This document shows, piece by piece, positions 1-19,300 of a stretch of DNA of 64,000 nt (its first letter is position 1; each line of letters starts with the position of its first letter). The notes under the pieces were generated by a model. That model was not told the origin of the DNA. It did no database searches and saw nothing but the letters and a program-made list of their open reading frames with translations. Both the position numbers and the translations under genes were made by a program. Origin of the DNA: Notospermus geniculatus (taxonomy: Eukaryota > Nemertea > Pilidiophora > Heteronemertea > Lineidae); assembly GCA_002633025.1 (NCBI GenBank), contig NMRB01000020.1:823665-887664 (forward strand). Reading direction: 5' to 3'.

Positions 1-261
1 TTGATAAAAACGATTCGGTAGACCTTTGCAAATTGCAAAATGCCATAACTTTGTGGCAGAATAATTTTGACTCGTAATCGGAAGTGCGCGTAAATCGCAA
101 ATATCGTAGTCGTCATAGTCGTGTCTCAAAGTCGTAACGACTAGGATTACGACTTCAATATTCATTATTTACCCGCACTTCCGATTTATTAGGCCAATTT
201 TTTCTGCCTCAATTTATGGTGTTTGACGAATTGAAAACGTCTATCAAATCGTTTTTATCAA
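1..261. mobile_element. Fold-back miniature element
   Basis: The first 15 bases (ttgataaaaacgatt) recur inverted at 247-261, and an inner pair (around 77-97 and 166-187, aatcggaagtgcg / cgcacttccgatt) is also inverted, so the segment can fold into one long stem. No coding capacity is visible. This is the form of a non-autonomous DNA transposon; the left end may extend beyond the window. Confidence 0.6.
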
Positions 262-540
262 GGATGTCCATAGCAGACTGCAATTCATTCTCGTAGTTGA
301 AGTCGGAGTCGGAGTCGGAAAGCTGCGCATCCTCTCTAGTATCCCACACCACTCCACTTCACAACATCATCTCCTAGGACACGCCCATGGACGAACCCAC
401 CTTCTAAAATCTATTTTGCTCTCTATCATTATCACAGCAGCCATTGGAATTGCACCAGATGAAGCAATGTTACATTGTAAGCAGGGTTCCACTCTAAGAG
501 AAGGTTCTAATCTAGGTATTTACACGAACAGACGAAAACG

Positions 541-1177
541 TATAGACCATGTGCAGCGACGATTATGACGTCACCGCGACGTCGAGATGCCGCCATTTTG
601 GACGCCACGTCCAACGCATTCTTATAGCGTGTTCGTTTACTTGCCTGGGCCTCACCTGGGTGAGACCCATCGGCGTTCTTTTTCGTGTGACGTCATGATC
701 TGGGGTCTGTCGGGCCTGCCCGAAGTAATCACCTCGCCGAGGTGATTAGTTGGGGAAGTATCCCAGAATGCCTTTCAACACAATGGCGTCGAACGTGCCG
801 AATCCACCATTTTTACCCAAACTGGATATAAATAATGGTTAGCATGCAACTATAGATGCAGATAGGGAGGATAAAATTGCTGCCAGGGCGGCGCGACTTA
901 CATCATCTGTTCGTCCATGTCGTCTGCTGGTGTGTCAGTGCCATTGCTTGCCGTCAGTTTGCCTGATCACGTGGTACAAACTTACACGGGTGAGACCCAA
1001 CAGCGTTCGTGAATGTGGCTTTATTGAGCATGCGCGACGGTCGCTCAGAAATTTACTCCGGGGAGGCCCAGGCAAGTAAACGAACACGCTAGTAGTGTCG
1101 TAGCGTCAGATGCCGTCCAAAATGGCTGACGTGCGAATTATGACGTCAATGATGACGTCACGTGCACATGGTCTATA
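541..1177. mobile_element. Fold-back element carrying a second element inside it
   Basis: The outer ends tatagaccatgtgca (541-555) and tgcacatggtctata (1163-1177) are inverted repeats, with further inverted matches inward (ccattttggac at 592-602 and gtccaaaatgg near 1107). Inside lies an independent element at 625-1091 whose 29-bp ends are perfectly inverted. Only short shadow reading frames are present. Read as one miniature transposon inserted into another. Confidence 0.6.
625..1091. mobile_element. Inner miniature transposon with perfect 29-bp terminal inverted repeats
   Basis: Bases 625-653 (beginning tagcgtgttcgtttac) are perfectly complementary to 1063-1091. The interior is non-coding and holds a short direct repeat, gggtgagaccca, near 658 and 986. 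The perfect ends suggest more recent movement than the surrounding outer element. Superfamily not assigned. Confidence 0.6.
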
Positions 1178-1227
1178 CCGACGAACGAATCGGAGGAAGC
1201 CAAGGAAACTCCTCAATTCTGTTAATG

Positions 1228-1475
1228 TACCACGGGTATTTTCGCGGGCCACGAAAATCATTGTCACATTTTCATTTTGTTTGTTTGTGTCCAGTCTTTC
1301 TTTGTATTATGAGTAATTTGTTGGTGGCATGCCTCTCTAGAAATTCATTTGACACCGAAACTATTCAATTTGGTGGGTTGGCATGTCCCACAAGTCCAAA
1401 ATAACATAATGTAAACATGCATGTTTACAAACATTGAATGTAAACAATGAAGTCGTGATACATTATCTTTAAAAC
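1228..1475 (+). repeat. Dispersed repeat, copy 1
   Basis: About 250 bases from the 'ttttcgcgggccacgaaaat' motif to 'gaagtcgtgataca' recur in opposite orientation at 61740-61990 with scattered substitutions. The unit contains a short palindrome (tgtaaacatgcatgtttaca). Its translated shadows look alike in both copies only because the DNA is homologous. No terminal repeats or coding domain are visible, so the class is unknown. Confidence 0.6.
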
Positions 1476-2120
1476 TGGTGTACTTTAGACTTGCATGGTG
1501 TCTAGGACTTTCAGAGGAATACGAAATGCACACAATTGGAAAAAAAATATACCTCAGGTTTCATCCTACTTTAAATTACAACCTAGGTGCCAATCTGTTA
1601 CAAATTGGCTCCAAGGTTGAGACTGGCGCCGTATGGCTGTGTCCCTTCGCTCGGATGATTTCTTCTATAGTCCGCTAAATCTTATGTTAGTTAAATCTCA
1701 AATTGAAATGTAGTAAAAAGAACTATACACAAATGATACAGATATACAGCAGCTAATTATCACAGATTGTTGATGGTTGTAACTGTTTCAAACAGTTTGG
1801 ACGGAATAACACAACATAAGACACAAAAATGCGCCCAAAACATTGAAAATACTGCAACTTGGTCTTTAATGAATTCATAGACGCCACGCAAAAGGCACTT
1901 GGTAATGGTAAATGAACGTAGCCATGGTAACAAACAAATTTGAAACTAATAAGCGACAGCTAATGTCCATGTGATGACGTAGGCCACTGACAACATAAGT
2001 GAATTTATCGCAGACGTTGTGAGGACGAGACTGAGAAGTTGTGTTTTGGGCGGACAGTAAACAGTTAACTTAATGCTTGTAAGAAATTGTTGCAAAATCG
2101 TTATCTTCAAAAGTCACAAA

Positions 2121-9550
<7,430 letters not shown>

Positions 9551-9582
9551 GGCTGTGATTGCTGCAACGGGTGGGCAGCCTA

Positions 9583-10333
9583 CTGTAATATAATGAAAGG
9601 CAATGAGACCCTCGGGTGGAATGACATGACACAAATTCAACGGGGTGGACGAAAAGTGCACCGTAACTCGTCAATAAGACCCTGGAAAAAATGTTTGAAA
9701 TGAAAAATGGGACGCGCTCTATGTTTCGCTCTATCTAAGTCCGTCAGTCAAAAATCAACGACAAAGACTAGGCCTACCGCAATTATAAAACACCATCAAC
9801 TCTACAAAATATCCACGTGAAACAAAATGTTCCTCAATATTCCATCGTTTTACAAAAGAGCTTCCAATATTGACCCGATAGATAAAGTATGTATATACAA
9901 TGTTTCAATCAGCTTACTGCGCTACGCGTGCATAGCTTCTGCATTAATGGTTGCCTTCGGCAATACTAGCAGACGCTAACTCTTGCGAAGGCTTGAAAAA
10001 TAGCTAAGAAAATGTCAATAAAACGTCCAGATGAAATGAAACTTGAATAGAAATAAGAGAAACATAAAGATTTAACGAATTTTGAAGTTTGATTACTTGC
10101 CTGTTGTATTAGATTAGAGAAATTAACCGTTATTTATGAGGAATATATGTACTCCCGACTCTCTGCTCTTGATGTGGGGTTTGTTTACAATGGCATTCCC
10201 AGAGTCCTTTGCGCGATCGTCAAGAACTCTTCAGTCGTTAGCAACGCATGGAGATACCAATATTTGCCCTAGTTCTTTAACCTCTTATGCATTAGTCTAT
10301 AAATAGGACGACGAACCAGGCAATTGTTTCACA
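9583..10333. promoter_or_regulatory. Divergent spacer between tektin-3 and NUBP1
   Basis: TEKT3 coding starts at 9550 on the minus strand and NUBP1 at 10334 on the plus strand, so about 0.75 kb separates two head-to-head genes. A tektin untranslated exon should lie here, because exon 9582 has an acceptor before it. No clear TATA box or ciliary X-box could be recognised. The functional reading is inference from gene arrangement only. Confidence 0.4.
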
Positions 10334-13300
10334 ATGGCGGACGTTCCAGAAAATGCGCCGGAACGTGGGTATTTTTCATCTCTTTCTGCTTTCTGTTCAA
10401 TAACTACTATTTGACAGTAATGTATGCCACTAGAATATATATCATTGTACCATTTTTAACGTATATTTTATGCTGTTTTGTGCTGGGNAAACTAAGCCTG
10501 AAAAGTCTATTTATCGCATTAAAAACTTAATTTAAAGCCTGCTAACCTTAGTATTCCTCGTTTGAAAATAAAAATATCACAATTCAGAGGCTTAAAACGG
10601 TGAAATCTTGCCAAAAATTCCATCAAAATCGGGAATTATCCAACTATTTTTCAAAACAGGAAGTATGCAAGCGAAAGTGTGCACTGCGCATGCGTAAAGA
10701 GCACTTACGTTTGCTCTACGTGTTTGGCATCTGTACTTCATGCATGTACACAAAAATTCTTACTATGGCGCTGGTGGCGCCTCTAGGGACAATTTCCGAA
10801 CCTAACAGCCTGTGCTGTGGCTCTGCTGCCTGTGCTATGCTAGGAGCCTAGGCCTAGGCTATTTACTGTTTAGCCTAGACAGTATTTACTAGGAACATTG
10901 AAATTTGCAGAATTTCACGGTCGATTTTACGGATTTTTTTGCCAAACGCAAAGGCCCAAAGAAGGGAGCACGCGCCCCCTTGGAATTGGATCTGTGCCTG
11001 ATGCTCGTTGTTGTCCTGGTTGTTGGCTCATTATTGAACCTTGTTGTCGATTTGTCTGTCAGTGTCAACCTGGTCATCTGCGGTGAGTATCAGGCTCTGA
11101 TCTGTTACTGTTCAGGCAATGTTTCTGACTGACACTGACAGATTCGCTGTTTTCCAGATTGTCCTGGAACTCAGAGTGAAGATGCAGGAAAAGTTGTTGC
11201 ATGCCAGGGATGTCCCAATCAGAACATCTGTGCCAGTGCCAAACCAAAGGGACCTGATCCAGGTATGTGTGTGTGTATGCAAACACTATGAAATTCAAAG
11301 TATCCTGCACCATTGTTGGATGACTGTAAAATATGTACACAAAATTTGTCAAATAACTTCTCAAAACACTGCTGATGTACAGGTGAGCAGAGTACAGGTT
11401 CAAACTGTTCACACACAAGGAATCATTGAAATGAAATCATCTTGTTTTAAGCAAGTTCTAAATAAAATATTTTTACATTTCATATTCTTTTTTTAGCTAT
11501 TGCTGATGTTGAAAAAAGAATGTCAAGCATAAAACATAAAATCATAGTGCTCTCTGGCAAAGGAGGAGTTGGCAAAAGTACATTCACTGCTCATTTAGCG
11601 AGGGGCTTAGCTCAGGATGAAAATAAACAGGTTAGTTGATATTGCTTGATTGAATATTTGATTCACAGCAATTTTGATGGACAGTGCTGTGCACTGTGGC
11701 CTTTTTATCAGCTGTCTCAACACCAATGTGATCAATCCATGGCGTGAGTGGTGGCCACAAGCAACACAATCAATAAACTTGATTTATTTCGTGTATTAAT
11801 CATGCCACACCTGCTCCATCAATTCATCAATATCTTATTGCAACAAAAAATGCACAGACAGTGTTTTCTCTATGAGTTATTAATCAGATGTCCTTTAGTA
11901 ATATTAACACGCACCTGACATGGCATTTTATTAGCCGGGCTGATATCTTGTGTGAGGAAATTGTAATGCAGTAAAAGGTTGGACAGGCATCACTCTTTAG
12001 CCTGAGCAGTTGAGTAGGTGTGATCTGAGAGAAATTTTTAGCTGGTGGCACAAGGATGAAGTAAGGAGAAAAACATCTGGCAAAAATCTCAAGTGATGAA
12101 ACAGAACAAGATAGACAAGTGTAGTAGCCCAAGGCCATATAAATAGCACTTGATCGGCTTATCAGTCAAGTGGGCCGAGTTGTAGTTACTTGCTGTTCAG
12201 GGCAGTTTGCGCACAATGGAATGGCTAGACTTTTGAGGCCTTGGTCTATTTGCCCTCCCACAAATCACTATCCAAATATCTCGCCCCAGGCAAGACGTTA
12301 TGAATTCCTCAGACAGGATAAGCACAATGGCAAACATGAAATATGGCCAGAGAAGTGGAAAGTTATATGAAAATATAGCATTCTCATGTCTATGTGTCTA
12401 AAGTGAAATTTGCACACCCGATCTTCTAATCAGACAATTGGAACATTCTTTTTTACTGCTCTTAGATATCATTGGAATGAAAAGGAGAGGCAGTCATTTG
12501 ATATGCCTTTGTTATCCATAAGCAGGGGCGTACCTATACATGTAGCGGGGTGGGGGTGGGGGTGGGGGTGGGGAGCATAAAGGGACAAAGCAAAATTTTC
12601 CTCTAAGAGGTCATTTTCCCTCTTCGAGCCAAGTTATTGTGGTGTCAGATGTCGGGAAAATGCATCTGAGAGGATGTAGATATTCAATTTTTTCTGGGGG
12701 AGGACCCCCCAAACTTCGCTCTCTAGACTCAATCAATTTTGCCCCCCTAGGCCATAAAAGCTAGCTACGCCCCTGATAAGTGGCCGCTTTAACTGGGTGT
12801 GATAATATCTGTTGTTGTTGGCCTACATTTGTGGTATGAGAAATTGAAGATTATCAAGAAATTTTTCGATTAGGGGTTATCTCTTGATAATGTTTATTCA
12901 GTGGATATGACTAATTTTCTTGCTTTTGCTTGGCCAAGGTGGATATGCCTCAGATTTCTTTCCAATGTGTCATTTCTCACATGACATATGCCACAGACCG
13001 CAGTCAAACTTTTGGTCTCTTCTCATTCAAGCACTTTTACCGGTACTGCCTCCAGTTCAAACCAAATAACAAAGCTGAAACCACGGAATTATTCTTCAAC
13101 AATATGAAAGGTTGTCAGGGTATACTGGATACCAATCGATCAAAGAAGTTTTGATTGTTTCATTTCCAAGTTCATTGCATTCACTGACGTTGATTGCTTT
13201 ATCATTTCATCGCCTACACACACAACCGTCAACAATAAGATCAGGATATAAAACATCCATTAAAATTTAACACACAAGTGTTGTCAATTGCTGGTGGTCT

Positions 13301-16300
13301 TTGGCAGCTGAATGGTTGCTAGGGATAGTATCACGCAATTTTGAAATTACTCTCTATTTAGTAAATTAGTGATTGGTGTTCCAGGTTGGTGTGATCGAGA
13401 CAGTGAACACCCCCTCAATTGTGAAACCCCTGGGACATAATGGCATTCTCGAGTATCAATGTTCATTCATTTTGGGAAAAAATCACTCCTATTATATCAG
13501 CATCAATCTGCATAATGTGAAATGCCTTGGTGATGTTTTTGCCAGAACAACCATTGAGAACAGAGGAAATGAAAAACTTGACTCGCAATGTGAGCTTCCG
13601 ATTGATACATGAATCGTCTATACCGTAGTGTTTGCCGTTAGATTTAGCTTAAGGTATAGCTTGTGCAGTGGCTCATTGTGACGTCGACTTTTGACTGGTT
13701 CACCATGCTGATGTCCACGACAAAGTGCGCCATGTATAGATCGTGTCATTGTTGAAGTCACACACACTCCATTTGCACCAACGGCAAAGTGCACCGTGTG
13801 GGTGGACGTCGTTGTTTGACGTCTAATTGACCGTCGAGATGGCAGATTTTTCTTTGATGACACATCTGCACAGCTCCATACTGTAGTTGAAGTCGGTGTC
13901 TTTTAACCCCTTAACTGGGTACGGCATACTATTACGTCATTACGAAATCCGGGGAACCCCCGAAAACACCTGAGGATCGCAGCTTGCGTATTAAGGCGTA
14001 ATAGTACGCCTTGCGAGGAAATCACGTCCGGAACCTTATGTGTCAAATACTGTTTTTTGGCAAATTTTTTAAAGAAAGAAAAATTTGAACTAAAAAAAAT
14101 ACACAGTTAAGGGGTTAAAATGGCAACAAAATACAAGGAACCGTGAGGGTGTGAACAGTTGAGTATCTACAGCAATTTCCTTTTATTGTGTTACATGCTT
14201 CGTTGGTCAAAATATGAGTGTGGACGTCTGTTCATATTGATCTTATCAAGTTCTTTCTCTTTTCACATTTACCCAAATTACTCTCATGAAAAATGCTATT
14301 GATATCACATGATTGCCATTGCGCTCCATTTAGCTGCAACACCAACTTGTCTGGTTTGTTGTTTGCCATCTATCTACTGATATTGACTTGTCTATGGACC
14401 CCTGCTGCGGTCTCAAGTGGATCGATTCTCCCATTTCCCTCGTAGTGCTGTCAGTTGATGAGGCTAACACTGCTGTGTTTGTTAGGCACACTGAGGTGGT
14501 GATATTATGAGAGAGAATTAGAATAGCAACCAAGTGTGAATTGCCAACTTGTTGATTGACTACAACGTTCAGTCAAAAGGGGGGGGGGGGTACTCTATTG
14601 GACAAGTTTTCTACAGGCTGGTGATTTTGATGGCTTTTTAAATAGTGCAGGTCCATTTGTCATTTGGTGGCTTAATGGCCTGCAATGTTGGTGCTTTTTG
14701 CCATCAAAGTGTTGAGATTTTCCCTCTCCTTCTCATAAGCCCCGTTTTCACTGGTCACGGAAAAAGCGATCCGTGCTCAGACCGGTCCCGGCCCACATCG
14801 TCATCTGGCGATCTGCCCCGTTTACATTAGTACAATGGAACCGAGCCAGTTGGCGGGTGCCACGAGCTCTCCAGTCAGTTCAGTCGATCGGAGGTATGAA
14901 AAATCAAATGACGACAATAATAAAATGGATGCCTCCATGCAAAATCACTCAGAAATTCCTGCTAATAACGTCATTCATAATTCGGGCATGTGCAGAACAC
15001 AATTTAGCAACCATGCCGAGATCGGTTGCCATTTACACAGCAGTGTTTTTGTTATCGAACCGATCCGTACTCGGACCAGTCCGAGATCACCTCCAACTGG
15101 TGGTCTCGGCTCGGTTCGGTTTGGAACCGTTCTTGGCACGCTTGTCCCGTTTACACTTGCTATTTTTTGGCGATCCGTGCTCGGACCGGTCCGAGATCGG
15201 ATATATTTCCTCAATGTAAACAGGGCTATAGCCTACATGTACCCTCTCCTTTCATCGATAGCCCATGGTCTTTAAGTTTAGGAACTGAAGTCAACAAAGT
15301 AGAGAGATTAGCATTTTTTATGAAGTATTAAGTATTTTCTGATGTCCCTTTCCACTTGATTGTGTACTCAATAAAGCTTGCCAATTTTCTAGAAGTAATG
15401 TGTCTGAAGAAACAAAATACATGTATTGACATTCTGATGGAAGAAAATGTGAGAAAATGTTTTGTGTGTGACTGAATTTTGATTTGAGAGGTGTCGTATG
15501 GGTTTTCAGGCTGTGAATGTATAATATCGGTGGGTGATGTAAGGTGAGGTTTAGTGCAGCTGGTGTAGTGGTTTCACGTCGCTAATGTAGGCCTTTGTAT
15601 CCCAATGTGTTAAGAGCTCATTTCTCATTCACGGTCTATTTGTGCGATTGAGGAACAATTGAGAAAGTAGGTTGTCTGAGAAAGTGATGGAATGGAAGAA
15701 AATTAATAAAAATGAAATAACTGAATGCGTAACACCACCACATGAATGTGAAATCTACTGCTGATCAAGTGAATTGTGGAGGAGTCTCTCGGGGCTATTG
15801 GAGCACAGTGTTAATATAACCCAAAAAGATGAATGGCAGTCACCAGTGTTTGCATTCGGACTTACATGTACAAATAGCAAGAAAGTTAAATATCCCACGG
15901 GGATGGGAAATATCTCCCAGAGATTTGCAATCCAAGTTAGCTCCTACCTTTTAATCCAAGAATAAGAAGTTTTCGATTGATACGACTCGCACTACTACTT
16001 TTAGTAGTAAGGAAATTCTATATCTTATATGCACTGCCGTCTACAACAGACCGGTTGCCCAGGACTACCAAATTACCCATAAGTCTGTGCAATTGGTATT
16101 GAACGTTGTAGCCACGCGTCGGCGATCATAATGTGCCGGGCCAAGATTGACAGCGAATACCTGTACAACACCTAGTGGGGTATTGTTATCGCTCATGCAT
16201 TTAATTTGTTTGATTATTATATTACATTGACGGCCTAGAGAAATTTTAAGTCCATAAATGCCATTGTTCAGCCTATTTGAATATTGATTTTCAACAGAAT

Positions 16301-19300
16301 AATGGCCTACTTTTTTCCAATTATGAAAGCCAAATTGAAAATTTCTGGTCACCGTTTAAATTGATATCTTTCTCAAACTGATACCTTTCCATTTGACTTG
16401 AACCTGTATTATATTACAGTATGTAAAGTAATATCCTAGAAGTTGAAATGTTATAACCATTTAAAAGTATGGCTCGGCTCTCTCGATCAGAATAAATGAT
16501 CAGATCATCTGTACCGGTAATCATAATTTTGCTTCTGGTTTTGTTGGGGCCAAGTCTCAAAACCAGAGCAGGGTGACACCATTTTTGTGAAGATTCACCC
16601 TTGAAGAAGAAAATTAGGAAAAGCATTCTAGGCCAGACACAAAGGCATTCAGGGAGGGTGATGAGGTTAGGTAAGAGCAGTGGAACCCTTCCCAGACCAC
16701 AAAGTGTGAAATACAGAGTGCGTGCCACAAATTAAAGATTGTTGCTGTTGTTGATTGGTCTCTAAGCAATGGCAAATTAATTTCCATGTGCTTTCACGGA
16801 AGTAGCAGTGAAACATAGGAAACTGAGAAAAACATGACTTTCCAGTCAGTGAATGGATGGTTCTTGTTTTAAATGCATGTGAGCTGTCCATTTTGGATCT
16901 GTGAGTTTGAGTGTACCGTATATCGGTATCATTCATTGTACTTCCAGTTTATTTCACCTTTTTCTTTTAACAGTACAAAACATTATTCTCAAAACCAGAC
17001 GGTGCAATATACTCTTTGGTTTTAGGCAAGGAATGAAGATTTTTTTCTTACTCAAAGTAAATCCATGGTGTTGTCATGTCGTCATGGTGATATCATTTCC
17101 ATTTCCTTCCACTTAGGGATATCAATTAATTGCATTCTGCCATCAGGTTGGTTCAATCGTGGAAATCATGAGTGGGCTAATTTTGCAAATGGAAAATGTT
17201 ATTGGACCGATGATTTTTCATTTTCATGCACTTTCACTCGTGATGCATCAAACTGTTCCTGGTAATATCACGTCAACGCTTCGAAACCACATTGAAAGTT
17301 TTCAAACATGAAGAACACGATGCTGTCAATGAGAACGACAAGTATCCTCAAGATCGAGTTTGAAACTACCTCGAGTGCAAAAAGTTGATGAAGTTTTTGC
17401 GCAGCCTATGGGGGTGAATGTGGTGTGAAAGACAAAGAGGTATTCATTGGTCATGGGACAGATACTGTATATGAAGAATGGACTTAGACAATACTTTTCC
17501 TCACTCTCTTACACTTTCTATCTGGATAAGCCGTCTCTCCCTTTAGGGTGGATTTCACTGATCTGTCCTAAGTAGCAAAGGCCTACTGATAATATAGCTT
17601 AAGCATACAATGTCCTTTCGAAATGTACATATTGGTACATCTGATTTTCTGAGATTTTATCAAGTAATATGTTCTAATGGAAAAATTAAGGACATCTAGA
17701 GAAGCAATGTCGATATATGTCTTAAAATTATTGTGGAACTTCGCTTGGTGGACAATTTACCTTTCTAAAGGGGATTGACCATTAAATGTAAACTCACCTA
17801 CCTTTTTGATGCAGTTGGGTCGTGGTAGGACACACACAAAATCACAATGCCTGTGATCAATAAATTAGGTGGAAAACGTCAACAGGAGAACCAGCAAGGT
17901 GCTTGGATACCGTGTAAGCGGTCGGTGAATAATCTGGTTTGGTTCAATGCCCATCTAAGGCACTCATTGTGCCAAGTCTAATGAGCCAAATCATACACGC
18001 ATATAAAACTCGCGGCATACCATCAAGTTATGATATAACTGTCATAAGAGGCCTAGTTATGGCGTTTATATCGGGCTTACTGTACGGTACAACCATGGAG
18101 ATTTCCAACTGAATGTGGAGAAAAGGCCTGTATCTTTCTCAGTTCTCCCTCTTTCATACTCAGTTTCATAAGAGGCCTCTTCATACTCGGACAGTTTCTT
18201 TAACCTGCTAACTGCGTAGGACATCATATTACATCATTACAAAATCCGGGGAACCCCTGGAAACACTGGCACTCAAGGATCCGTTGCTTGCGTAAGACGT
18301 AATAGTACGCCTTGCAAGAAAATGGCACGTCACAGTGCGTAGGACGTTATATCACGCCTAGAACCTTGTGTGTCAAATGCTTTTTTTGGCAATTTTTTTA
18401 AGAAAGGAAAATTAGAACTGAAAAAAAATTAAATTACACAGAATGGGTTAATGTCGGTTCTTGCCAGAGCAACATTCCAGCATCTCATCACAGACACGAC
18501 AAAGTCTGGAGTGGTGGGTCCGACAAGTATTTGAGCACAATTTGTAACTTGCTTGCTATTTGGTTTGAACTAAAGGTGGTTTCTGTCAGTATTTCTAATC
18601 AGTGGCAAATTATTTTTTTCCTGTCATCGCGGCGTTTTGTTGGTGGCCTTCTGAATGACTGTGGATAGAGCATTCAACCATTGCTATTGTTGCAGGTTGA
18701 TAGATTACTATCTGATTACAACTCTTCATTAGAGAAATTACAGGCTGTTACATGCTGTTTAACGACTTCATCATAAATGTTTTAGAATGTTTTAATATCT
18801 GCAGGGACGGTGTCATGGCAGCCATTGATCAAATTTGCTCGGCTCATATTGGCAGTTCAATAGCAATTGGAAGGAAGTTAATATAGCACTTGTTGCTTTA
18901 GGGACGTGACTGGTAAAACAATATCAGACGTTATCATGAATACCAAAGGGACTTTGATTTACGATGTACAGTGGAGAGGTGTCCAGTTTGGGACTGAACT
19001 TTGGCGTCCTTAATAGAGAGGTGTCCTCCTGGCAGAGGTGTCCGCTAAGAGAGGTTCCACTGTACATTTTCAACCACTCTTGAAGCTCCACATAACGTTC
19101 ACTCCAAAAGATTGTAATTTGTCGAACTTGTCAGGTGAAAAGGCACTTTTTTTGCCTGATAGGCCTATTTATCATGTTTATTGTCACACACCTGATGTCT
19201 TGTTCACAGCCATGAGCATGACACCGTCTTAGGTTACTCCCGTCCAGCTAGGCTCTTTTGATGTCTCGCTCTGATTGGTTTCTGATTGAAGTGTGAAATA

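Noticed and set aside
1917-1931. X-box-like site (gtagccatggtaac) for RFX ciliary factors near tektin-3
   Set aside because: One key position is wrong, and it lies beyond the 3' end of the gene rather than in the promoter.
14773-15275. Overlapping frames of 146 and 148 residues
   Set aside because: They lie in a miniature transposon in different phases, with no domain; caused by G+C-rich repeat sequence.
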